64,000 nucleotides of DNA from a virus, in the IMG/VR virus record IMGVR_UViG_3300034284_003265, positions 1 to 64,000 of that record; one strand, given 5' to 3'. Positions 19,862-26,008 of the stretch are shown in pieces. Under the pieces are notes generated by a model. The model saw only the letters and a program-made list of their open reading frames with translations, was not told the origin of the DNA and made no database searches. How positions within the stretch are numbered: position 1 is the first letter of the stretch; each line of letters opens with the position of its first letter. The translations under genes were made by a program, and so were the position numbers.

Positions 19862-20665
19862 ATGGAATCTACAAACGCTCCCCAAACATTTTCGTTTACT
19901 AATAAAAAGGTATTATATGCAATAATTGCTGTAATTGTATTGGTAATTTTTGGATTATACACATTATTTAGTTCATTGAATAGAGATAATAAAGCTTTAA
20001 CTAAGAAGGTTGTTAATCAGACTGAGATTGTTGTAAATCAAAGTTTATTAATTACCAATTTAAATCAAAAGAATGTGGAATTGGCGACGTTATTGAAGAG
20101 TTATGACAATAAATTGAGTATATTGCATACTAATTTAACTCAGTTACAAAGTATTACCGAGAAGTTAAAAGTATCATCTGATGAAAAGGATGTGAAGATT
20201 AAAGATTTGTCTCAAGAAAAAACTGCGCTTGAATCTGATTTAAAGTCTTTGCGTAATACGCTTACAAAAATGACTAAAGAGATCGTAGATTTGAGTGATG
20301 AACTTAAAGTTGCTAAGACTGACAAAGATCAAAATGATCTTGTAGCTAAGATTGAAGAGCTTACGAAAGAAAGAGATTTTTTGAAGAACAAGATTGCTGA
20401 GTATGAAAAGATCATAGAAGAATTGAAGAAAGAAAATGCACTTTTGGCTCAAAATTTGCGACAAAATCTGAAAAAAGATGGATATGAATTTCACAACAAA
20501 TTGGGAGAGTGGCCAAAAGGTGCAGAAGTGTTGATGAGGATTGCTAAGCAAAATGCACAAAAGATTTTAGATGAAGTTAACAAAACTGATGAGCCAAAAG
20601 AAGAAGAAAAACCTAAAAAAGTAGGTTTTTGGAAGCGTATTTTTGGTTCGGGTGAAACTGAATGA
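19862..20665 (+). CDS. membrane-anchored coiled-coil protein
   Basis: 267 aa. N-terminal cytoplasmic tail, one transmembrane helix (about residues 19-40, YAIIAVIVLVIFGLYTLF), then a long heptad-rich coiled coil (about 45-200, repeated LKS, IEEL and KEN words), ending in a basic/aromatic tail (KKVGFWKRIFGSG). It interrupts the tRNA array between Thr(GGU) and Thr(CGU). Possible roles are membrane organisation or superinfection-related; nothing specific is shown. Confidence 0.7.
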   Translation: MESTNAPQTFSFTNKKVLYAIIAVIVLVIFGLYTLFSSLNRDNKALTKKVVNQTEIVVNQSLLITNLNQKNVELATLLKSYDNKLSILHTNLTQLQSITEKLKVSSDEKDVKIKDLSQEKTALESDLKSLRNTLTKMTKEIVDLSDELKVAKTDKDQNDLVAKIEELTKERDFLKNKIAEYEKIIEELKKENALLAQNLRQNLKKDGYEFHNKLGEWPKGAEVLMRIAKQNAQKILDEVNKTDEPKEEEKPKKVGFWKRIFGSGETE

Positions 20666-20671
20666 TTTAAT

Positions 20672-20745
20672 GCCTGTTTAGTTTAGTGGTAAAACGGTTG
20701 TTTCGTAAACAACGATCACAGGTTCGATTCCAGTAACAGGCTCCA
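20672..20745 (+). tRNA. tRNA-Thr(CGU)
   Basis: Acceptor GCCTGTT/AACAGGC, loop TTCGTAA, T-loop TTCGATT (one A-A mismatch in the T-stem), U73, CCA. Confidence 0.88.
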
Positions 20746-20752
20746 TATTAGT

Positions 20753-20827
20753 GTCTCGTTGGTCGAGTAGTTAGGCAGCTGTCTGCAAAACAGCATTAGG
20801 TTGGTGCAAATCCAACACGGGACTCCA
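20753..20827 (+). tRNA. tRNA-Cys(GCA), A18/G55 type
   Basis: Acceptor GTCTCGT/ACGGGAC, loop CTGCAAA, T-arm GTTGG-TGCAAAT-CCAAC, D-loop with TAGTTA; U73, CCA. Confidence 0.88.
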
Positions 20828-20850
20828 TTTTTTATATATTTATTATGTAT

Positions 20851-21321
20851 ATGATATTATTGAGAAATTTACTCTCTGAGGCGCCTATTGGGTTAACAGT
20901 ATATAGAGGGGTTAATCCAGCTTATGGAGATGTAGGTTTGGGTATCAATAGTACCAAGATAGGTGATAAATTAGTTGCGACATTGGGGCCTAATCATACT
21001 GATAATTTAGATGTTGCTAAGCGATTTGGCAAACAGATAATAACTACTAAATTAAATGGATCTGGATTGGAATTGGCTCATTATAATGATATAATTAATT
21101 TATATAAGCAGTATGAAAATATGTTACCGCCTGGTCTTGCAAAACAAATCAAATATAGTAGTGGACAAGAACAATTGAATCTAATACAATTAGCTGGTAA
21201 AGAATTGCGTAATATATTGAGTAAGAAATATGGATATATCAAGAGTCCGCTAGCGGTGAGTGATGCTAATTATTTAAGTCAAAAAGGATTAACAGGAGAT
21301 TTGTATATACCGTTGAGATAA
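20851..21321 (+). CDS. ADP-ribosyltransferase-fold-like protein
   Basis: 156 aa from MILLRNLLSEAP; a start at 20845 is also open, but TATTTATT ends right before it, while the ATG at 20851 lies 6 nt after the motif as in other late genes. TVYRGVNP (YRG-type first motif) and later a LATLGPNHTDNLDVAKRFG segment resemble the layout of phage ADP-ribosyltransferase-like proteins, and of the protein at 28082. The catalytic Glu is not evident, so activity is uncertain. Confidence 0.45.
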   Translation: MILLRNLLSEAPIGLTVYRGVNPAYGDVGLGINSTKIGDKLVATLGPNHTDNLDVAKRFGKQIITTKLNGSGLELAHYNDIINLYKQYENMLPPGLAKQIKYSSGQEQLNLIQLAGKELRNILSKKYGYIKSPLAVSDANYLSQKGLTGDLYIPLR

Positions 21322-21340
21322 TCAAACTACTTATTTAGGT

Positions 21341-21514
21341 ATGGAAAGATCTAATCTCTATCAAAAGTTTTTGCAGTTAAAAAATGAAATAGAAAAACAC
21401 AAATGGATAGAGAGTGAGAAAAAAGGTAATGATATAGGTTTTGAGCGAGCATTAGTTGATTGGATGTCTAAACATAGAAATGGTTGGTGTGAGAATATAA
21501 AGCAGAATAAATAA
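21341..21514 (+). CDS. small hypothetical protein (57 aa)
   Basis: MERSNLYQKFLQLKNEIEKH..., helical and charged. A TATTTAGG motif lies just upstream. Not recognised. Confidence 0.5.
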   Translation: MERSNLYQKFLQLKNEIEKHKWIESEKKGNDIGFERALVDWMSKHRNGWCENIKQNK

Positions 21515-21534
21515 AATTAATATATTTATAATAT

Positions 21535-21963
21535 ATGACCAAATCCGATTTTAAAAAAATTATAAAAGAATTGATGCTAGAAGTACTTTCCGAAGATTAT
21601 AAAGGTGAACCAAATCACGCAGCAGAAGTAGAAAGTGATAAATTAACCGCAACTCTTTCTGAAGATGACACCATTAAAGACATTAAGGATTTAGAGAAGT
21701 TGTTGAAGAACCCGGATCCAAGTAGAGTAAAAGATTATGGTTCTATTGATAAGTATAAAAAAATGTTAATAGCTAAAATTGCTAGATTAAAGAAACAAAA
21801 AAATGAAAGTGGCGATCCTTTTAGAGACATTGTGAAAAAGTATGCTAGTCTTTATAGAGATAGTGAATTATCCCGTAGAGAGAAGGAAGATTATTTTAAA
21901 TGGTTGCAAACAAATCAGCCTGAAAAATTCAAAAAGGTTGTAGATAAGATTAAAAAGAAGTAA
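21535..21963 (+). CDS. small phage protein with LSE-type N-terminus
   Basis: 142 aa, highly charged and helical. The opening KIIKELMLEVLSEDYKGE matches the N-terminal tag (IIxExxxEVLSE) found on many head- or core-associated proteins of large T4-like phages, suggesting a virion or scaffold role. TATTTATA lies 4 nt before the ATG. Confidence 0.5.
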   Translation: MTKSDFKKIIKELMLEVLSEDYKGEPNHAAEVESDKLTATLSEDDTIKDIKDLEKLLKNPDPSRVKDYGSIDKYKKMLIAKIARLKKQKNESGDPFRDIVKKYASLYRDSELSRREKEDYFKWLQTNQPEKFKKVVDKIKKK

Positions 21964-21990
21964 AAATATAGGTTTAAATTTAAACAAGTG

Positions 21991-22027
21991 AAACGATTAA
22001 TGTAAAAATTAATCGTTTTATTTTTTA
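21991..22027 (+). terminator. rho-independent terminator
   Basis: AAACGATTAA/TTAATCGTTT stem (10 bp) followed by ATTTTTT. Confidence 0.8.
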
Positions 22028-22055
22028 TTGACAATCGACCGTTAACAAGTATAAT
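22028..22055 (+). promoter_or_regulatory. promoter for the gene at 22067
   Basis: TTGACA, 16-nt spacer, TATAAT, 11 nt to ATG. Confidence 0.75.
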
Positions 22056-22066
22056 AAAAGTATAGT

Positions 22067-22390
22067 ATGAATGAATTAAGTAAAATTGATATGGCGAATT
22101 TAGTCTTTAGTGAAGACAAAAAGATTAAAATCAAAAATGTATTATGTGATAAGTATGGTGCGACTGACGTTCAATATAGAGACCTATCATATGGTATTTG
22201 TATTGATGTAGTTGGAACTGACAGTTTTAGATTTGTCAAGAATGCCATAATGAAAACATTGGACGTTCATGAAGAAACGTTATCTGTTTTGGGCGAAAGT
22301 AAGAGAAGCATGAAAGCTTCTTATGTTTATTTGCCTGAAAAAGATAAAGCATTGAACAAACGTCTTAAAAAGTTAAAGACTACAGTCTAA
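22067..22390 (+). CDS. hypothetical protein
   Basis: 107 aa, alpha/beta appearance (VLCDKYGATDVQYRDLSYGICIDVVG). Own strong promoter and an upstream terminator. Not recognised. Confidence 0.6.
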   Translation: MNELSKIDMANLVFSEDKKIKIKNVLCDKYGATDVQYRDLSYGICIDVVGTDSFRFVKNAIMKTLDVHEETLSVLGESKRSMKASYVYLPEKDKALNKRLKKLKTTV

Positions 22391-22475
22391 AAATAATAAG
22401 TTATAATATTATTATAATAACTATATATAAATTAAATAATCAATTTCGAAAGGTGCATTTTTGACTTTTCGGATA

Positions 22476-22496
22476 ACGTTAAGCTGTTCTTAACGT
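22476..22496 (+). promoter_or_regulatory. 5' UTR hairpin before the barrel gene
   Basis: ACGTTAAG and CTTAACGT form a perfect 8-bp hairpin with a 5-nt loop about 40 nt before the ATG. Probably an mRNA stability or regulatory element. Confidence 0.45.
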
Positions 22497-22537
22497 CGTT
22501 AGTAAACATAAACAAACAAAATAAAGGATAGTTAAAT

Positions 22538-23248
22538 ATGAAGAAAGTATTAGTATTATTGTCAGTATTGGCCGCTCTAGCAGTATCAGCTGGCGACAAC
22601 TCAAACCTCTCAGTAGAAGCTGGGTACAACAACCAATACATCGTAAATGGTGTAGCTCGTTCCGAGGGATCAGCATTTGTTGGTGTAGGTGCTGTAAAGA
22701 GTTTAAAGTATGCGGATGTATACTTGGGTGGTACTCTATTGGCTAATGGTGATCAAGATCAATCACACTGGACGTTGGGTGCTGGTAAGGAAGTTAGTGT
22801 ATGGAAGGATGTATTTTCTGCCCGTGCTGACGCTACTGTAACTCGCCATCAAGCTGGTAGTTTTGGTATTCCAAACAGTACTGAATTTGGTGTTAAGTTG
22901 GCTCTACCAAACAAGTTGGCAACTCCATATGTACGTGGTGCATTTGACATTGACCTAGACCAAAAGGGTGCATTCGTTGGTTTGGAACGTGCTCAAAAGT
23001 TGCCATTTGGTTTTGTAATTACTCCCGCTGTTGAATACGGTAAGGTATTTGGCGTATCGAGTGATTATACAGCTGTAAATGCTAAGGCATCATTGACTCG
23101 TCCATTCGAAACTTCATTTGGTGTATTGACTCCATTTGCTACTGTTGGATGGTATGATAATAATTTCAAGGTTGGCAATTATAATTGGGCAACCCGTGAA
23201 TTTAGTGGAGATGTAGTATATTCTGGTGGTTTGAGATTAACCTTCTAA
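22538..23248 (+). CDS. outer-membrane beta-barrel protein
   Basis: 236 aa. Signal peptide (MKKVLVLLSVLAALAVSA, cleavage near SAG), then alternating amphipathic strands and a C-terminal Phe (GGLRLTF), the standard BAM insertion signal of outer-membrane barrels. A real Shine-Dalgarno sequence (AAAGGA, 9 nt from the ATG) precedes it, unlike almost every other gene here, and codon use is less AT-biased. Likely moved from a Gram-negative host; it could block phage receptors or alter the infected surface. Confidence 0.8.
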   Translation: MKKVLVLLSVLAALAVSAGDNSNLSVEAGYNNQYIVNGVARSEGSAFVGVGAVKSLKYADVYLGGTLLANGDQDQSHWTLGAGKEVSVWKDVFSARADATVTRHQAGSFGIPNSTEFGVKLALPNKLATPYVRGAFDIDLDQKGAFVGLERAQKLPFGFVITPAVEYGKVFGVSSDYTAVNAKASLTRPFETSFGVLTPFATVGWYDNNFKVGNYNWATREFSGDVVYSGGLRLTF

Positions 23249-23272
23249 TCTAAACCAGAATAGTGTATGATG

Positions 23273-23300
23273 ACCCGCTTAGAAATAAGCGGGTTTTTTT
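23273..23300 (+). terminator. rho-independent terminator
   Basis: ACCCGCTT/AAGCGGGT stem and a T-run directly after the barrel gene. Confidence 0.9.
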
Positions 23301-23339
23301 ATTTTAATAGTCTATTTATAATTAAAGAAAGGTTTATTT

Positions 23340-24293
23340 ATGTCATCAACAAGTGGATCAAGTGGTAGTAGCGGAATAGGCACTTCCTCATTAAAAACAA
23401 TAGTTCTTCAATCGAAATCTGTAGTAACTAAATTTATATCTAATATATTGGTACCAAAAGTGATACATAGTACGGCAGTTGGTAGTAGTGGAATAGGTGG
23501 CAGTAGTGGATCTTCTGATAGTGTACGTACTAATTGGATATCGAATATTAAATCCACACTGATAAAAATGATGGTAGCCAGCAAAGACCGTAGTTTATTC
23601 AGTGCATTTATCCAATCTACTTTTTCTTGGGTTCGAAATCCTGCTTCTTGGGTGACATCTTATAAATGGACAGGTACTGCTGCTGGTATAAATGGACTTG
23701 GTGGTGTTGGAGGTGGAACTCTTATTACTAGCAAGCATGTCTTATTGTCTGCACACGTTCCTTATTTGCCAAATTCAGAAATCTTTTTTGTTAACGATAA
23801 CAATGTGACTTTCAAATACAACATCATCAAGATCGACAAGATTGATGGAAGTGATATTGCAATTGGAACGCTTGATCGATCAATTGATAGTAGTCTTAAG
23901 ATATATTCAGTATTACCAGACAACTGGCAACAATATATCAAAACTGAAATTAATAGTGTGATGGGGGTACAATTCATAACTTTACGGTTACCTGTGTTGT
24001 TCCTCAATCAAGACAAAAAAGTTTCAATTGGAGATATGACACGATTGATTGATGCAGTTGCTGATGTAGAATCTTCAGTATTTGGTACATCACAATCGTA
24101 TTATGAAACACAAAGAGTTGGTGATTCTGGAAATCCAATATTTGTGCAGGTAGGCAGTGAACTGGTACTGTTGGGTGCGTGGTATAAAGTTGGATCTTTT
24201 GCTTGGGTAATCAGTAGAAAAACTCAAATTGAGTCTATTATTGGTCAAAAACTGAACGTAATTAATATGACTGGATTTGAGAAGGTATCCTGA
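23340..24293 (+). CDS. trypsin-like serine protease
   Basis: 317 aa. A Ser/Gly-rich N-terminus (residues 1-60, no signal peptide), then a chymotrypsin-fold domain: GGGTLITSKHVLLSAHV gives His139, SDIAIGTLD gives Asp172, and GDSGNPIF gives Ser263, the complete catalytic triad in order. The His box is LLSAH rather than the usual TAAHC. A Shine-Dalgarno-like AGAAAGG and a TATTTATA box precede it. This is not the usual phage prohead protease family; it may process virion or host proteins. Confidence 0.8.
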   Translation: MSSTSGSSGSSGIGTSSLKTIVLQSKSVVTKFISNILVPKVIHSTAVGSSGIGGSSGSSDSVRTNWISNIKSTLIKMMVASKDRSLFSAFIQSTFSWVRNPASWVTSYKWTGTAAGINGLGGVGGGTLITSKHVLLSAHVPYLPNSEIFFVNDNNVTFKYNIIKIDKIDGSDIAIGTLDRSIDSSLKIYSVLPDNWQQYIKTEINSVMGVQFITLRLPVLFLNQDKKVSIGDMTRLIDAVADVESSVFGTSQSYYETQRVGDSGNPIFVQVGSELVLLGAWYKVGSFAWVISRKTQIESIIGQKLNVINMTGFEKVS

Positions 24294-24385
24294 AAGTTAA
24301 TGAAGTTTATTTGAAAATTATTTAATAATTTTGTTGATTTTGAATTTCAAACACTATATATTATTACGAATATGAATTTAATTTC

Positions 24386-24437
24386 ACAACCTAGTCAAGC
24401 CAGTCAACTCCCATCCGGAAGTTGAGTGAGAGGTTGT
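24386..24437 (+). ncRNA. small hairpin-closed element
   Basis: ACAACCT/AGGTTGT closes an inner CAACT/AGTTG hairpin. It lies in the gene-free stretch 24294-24668 between the protease gene and the terminator. Confidence 0.35.
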
Positions 24438-24453
24438 TTGCTATAAAGATCCA

Positions 24454-24489
24454 ACCCGTCACTCTACGAAAAAAGAATGACGGGTTTTT
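24454..24489 (+). terminator. rho-independent terminator
   Basis: ACCCGTCA/TGACGGGT stem with TTTTT. Confidence 0.85.
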
Positions 24490-24500
24490 GATTTTAGTGG

Positions 24501-24528
24501 TTGACAATTTGAGAAGGTATGGTAAATT
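24501..24528 (+). promoter_or_regulatory. promoter of tRNA array 2
   Basis: TTGACA, 16-nt spacer, TAAATT; no ORF follows. Confidence 0.75.
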
Positions 24529-24537
24529 AGAAATATA

Positions 24538-24645
24538 ACGAACGGGGTTGAAACTCTATCTGATGTCCCCAACGAAAGTTAAAACATTTGATCGGTCACT
24601 GGGTGTTATGCTGAAATACAGAACCCAACTGGCGATAATTAAAAT
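24538..24645 (+). ncRNA. conserved leader RNA, copy 2
   Basis: Matches the leader of tRNA array 1 (16560-16708) in two blocks, including GTTATGCTGAAATACAG enclosed by a GGGT/ACCC helix and the following GGCGAT. CGGGG pairs with CCCC(A) to close block 1. It lies between promoter and first tRNA in both arrays. Confidence 0.65.
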
Positions 24646-24668
24646 AAGTTAAATAACAATTTTTAAAT

Positions 24669-24743
24669 GGGCGGTTAGCTCAGTGGAAGAGCAGGACCTT
24701 TACACGGTCAAGGCCAGAGGTTCAAATCCTTTACCGCCTACCA
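24669..24743 (+). tRNA. tRNA-Val(UAC)
   Basis: Loop TTTACAC, acceptor GGGCGGT/ACCGCCT, T-loop TTCAAAT, A73, CCA. Confidence 0.9.
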
Positions 24744-24750
24744 TTTTAAT

Positions 24751-24824
24751 CGGTCACAAGTGTTACGGTAGCATACGTGCTTTGGGAGCATGGGGAGACA
24801 GTTCAATTCTGTCGTGGCCGACCA
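24751..24824 (+). tRNA. tRNA-Pro(UGG) 1, canonical
   Basis: Loop TTTGGGA, acceptor CGGTCAC/GTGGCCG, T-loop TTCAATT, D-loop with GG, A73, CCA. Confidence 0.9.
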
Positions 24825-24831
24825 TTTTATT

Positions 24832-24916
24832 GGGCATATGATGTAATTGGCAGCCATGCGAGTCTTAGAAGCTCGTGGAGAAATCCGTGGGGGTTCAAGT
24901 CCCTCTATGCCCACCA
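24832..24916 (+). tRNA. tRNA-Leu(UAG)
   Basis: Loop CTTAGAA, long variable arm, acceptor GGGCATA/TATGCCC, T-loop TTCAAGT, A73, CCA. Confidence 0.9.
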
Positions 24917-24924
24917 ATTTAAAT

Positions 24925-25002
24925 GGTTACGTAGACCAACTGGAAGGAGTCGTCTATCTCAAAAATAGAATAGTGCTGGTTCGAATCCAGTCGTAACTAC
25001 CA
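24925..25002 (+). tRNA. tRNA-Leu(CAA)-like with short variable loop
   Basis: Loop CTCAAAA gives anticodon CAA, acceptor GGTTACG/CGTAACT, T-loop TTCGAAT, CCA. The variable region is short, unusual for Leu; the body resembles elongator tRNA-Met, so its charging is uncertain. Confidence 0.75.
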
Positions 25003-25010
25003 ATTTCAAT

Positions 25011-25095
25011 GGGTGTGTGGATGAGGGAAACTGGCACAACCGCAATACTTAAGATATTGTATCCTATGTAGGTTCGAATCCTACCACACCTACCA
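25011..25095 (+). tRNA. tRNA-Leu(UAA)
   Basis: Loop CTTAAGA, extended variable arm, acceptor GGGTGTG/CACACCT, T-loop TTCGAAT, A73, CCA. Confidence 0.9.
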
Positions 25096-25104
25096 ATTTT
25101 ATAT

Positions 25105-25197
25105 GGATGATAGGCAGATATAAGCTGGCTGCACTAGTCTTGAAAACTAGGTCCGTCTAAAAAACGGAGGTCCGGGCAGTACGGACATCATCCGCCA
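25105..25197 (+). tRNA. tRNA-Ser(UGA), A18/G55 type
   Basis: Loop CTTGAAA, long variable arm GTCCGTCTAAAAAACGGA, T-arm GTCCG-GGCAGTA-CGGAC, G73, CCA. The D-loop ATATAAGCTGG contains AAG at the expected place. Confidence 0.88.
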
Positions 25198-25205
25198 TTT
25201 TAATA

Positions 25206-25272
25206 CAACTCCACTTGACAATGGAACCGAAGACTGATAATATCGTCTCTTGAAGAAATCGGAGTTTGTCAA
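25206..25272 (+). ncRNA. interleaved structured RNA E12
   Basis: CAACTCC/GGAGTTTG closing helix. TTGACA, 17-nt spacer and TAATAT at 25215-25243 could alternatively be a promoter for tRNA-Ser(GCU). Confidence 0.4.
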
Positions 25273-25281
25273 AAGATTTAT

Positions 25282-25374
25282 GGAGGTGACGTAGATAGTC
25301 AGGTTTCTACAGCAGTTTGCTAAACTGCCGTGGTCTAAAAGCCACTGAGGGGGCAGCACCCTTCGCCTCCGCCA
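25282..25374 (+). tRNA. tRNA-Ser(GCU), A18/G55 type
   Basis: Loop TTGCTAA, long variable arm GTGGTC/GCCAC, T-arm GAGGG-GGCAGCA-CCCTT, acceptor GGAGGTG/CGCCTCC, G73, CCA. Confidence 0.88.
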
Positions 25375-25377
25375 TTT

Positions 25378-25451
25378 GCGGGTATAGCTTAGTGGTAAAG
25401 CGCCAGTCTTCCAAACTGGCAAGGTGAGTTCGATTCTCACTACCCGCTCCA
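25378..25451 (+). tRNA. tRNA-Gly(UCC)
   Basis: Loop CTTCCAA, acceptor GCGGGTA/TACCCGC, T-loop TTCGATT, U73, CCA. Confidence 0.92.
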
Positions 25452-25458
25452 ATTTAAC

Positions 25459-25532
25459 TGGGGATTTGCATAATGGTAGTGCGGCAGACTTTGAATCTGC
25501 TTGTGGTGGTTCGATTCCATCATCCCCAACCA
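25459..25532 (+). tRNA. tRNA-Gln(UUG)
   Basis: Loop CTTTGAA, acceptor TGGGGAT/ATCCCCA, T-loop TTCGATT, A73, CCA. Confidence 0.92.
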
Positions 25533-25539
25533 ATTTAAT

Positions 25540-25615
25540 CGGAATGTAATGTCAATAGTAGACGGCCTGGTTTGGAGCTAGGAGGTTGCAGGTGCGAGTC
25601 CTGTCATTCCGACCA
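25540..25615 (+). tRNA. tRNA-Pro(UGG) 2, A18/G55 type
   Basis: Loop TTTGGAG, acceptor CGGAATG/CATTCCG, T-loop TGCGAGT, D-loop with AATAGTA; A73, CCA. Same anticodon as the canonical copy at 24751. Confidence 0.88.
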
Positions 25616-25621
25616 TTTTAT

Positions 25622-25736
25622 ATATCAGACAACGGTAGAGGTTTGAACTTGGCTAGGTCCGAAACAATAACCAACGGCTGTGTTCGGCTAATAATCTGTG
25701 GGTTAAATATGCCCATAAAACCGCCAAGGTGTCTGG
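25622..25736 (+). ncRNA. interleaved structured RNA E13
   Basis: Closed by TATCAGACA/TGTCTGGTA (one wobble); inner CTTGGC/GCCAAG, CCGAA/TTCGG and TGGG/CCCA helices. Followed by a T-rich run. No tRNA features. Confidence 0.5.
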
Positions 25737-25755
25737 TAATTTTTTGTTTTTTGAT

Positions 25756-25784
25756 TTGACTTATACTATATATTGGTGTAAGAT
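25756..25784 (+). promoter_or_regulatory. promoter for tRNA-Ala
   Basis: TTGACT, 17-nt spacer, TAAGAT, ending 8 nt before the mature tRNA-Ala, which may need almost no 5' processing. Confidence 0.6.
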
Positions 25785-25792
25785 TTTTAAAT

Positions 25793-25867
25793 GGGCTGTT
25801 AGTGATAGTGGTAGCACGGGAGCTTTGCAAGCTTTAGGGAAGAGTTCGATTCTCTTACGGTCCACCA
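25793..25867 (+). tRNA. tRNA-Ala(UGC)
   Basis: Loop TTTGCAA, acceptor GGGCTGT/ACGGTCC, T-loop TTCGATT, A73, CCA. Confidence 0.9.
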
Positions 25868-25919
25868 TTTTAAATTAATGTATGTTGGTTAGTTTCAACT
25901 ATATATTAATGTTGAGATC

Positions 25920-25993
25920 GCGGGTATGATGTAGTGGTAGCCTGCAACCTTGCCAAGGTCGATGTGCCGGTTCGATTCCGGCTACCCGCTCCA
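25920..25993 (+). tRNA. tRNA-Gly(GCC)
   Basis: Loop TTGCCAA, acceptor GCGGGTA/TACCCGC, T-loop TTCGATT, U73, CCA. A hairpin (TAATGTA...TATATTA) lies before it at 25874-25906. Confidence 0.9.
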
Positions 25994-26008
25994 ATTTTAT
26001 AATGTGTT

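Noticed and set aside
24777-24968. 63-aa plus-strand ORF across tRNA-Pro and tRNA-Leu
   Set aside because: Runs through three tRNA genes in sense; no start signal and no independent support.
25147-25533. 128-aa minus-strand ORF over tRNA genes (GIEPPQADSKSAALPLCKSP-like)
   Set aside because: It is the antisense translation of tRNA-Ser, tRNA-Gly and tRNA-Gln genes, a well-known type of spurious ORF.
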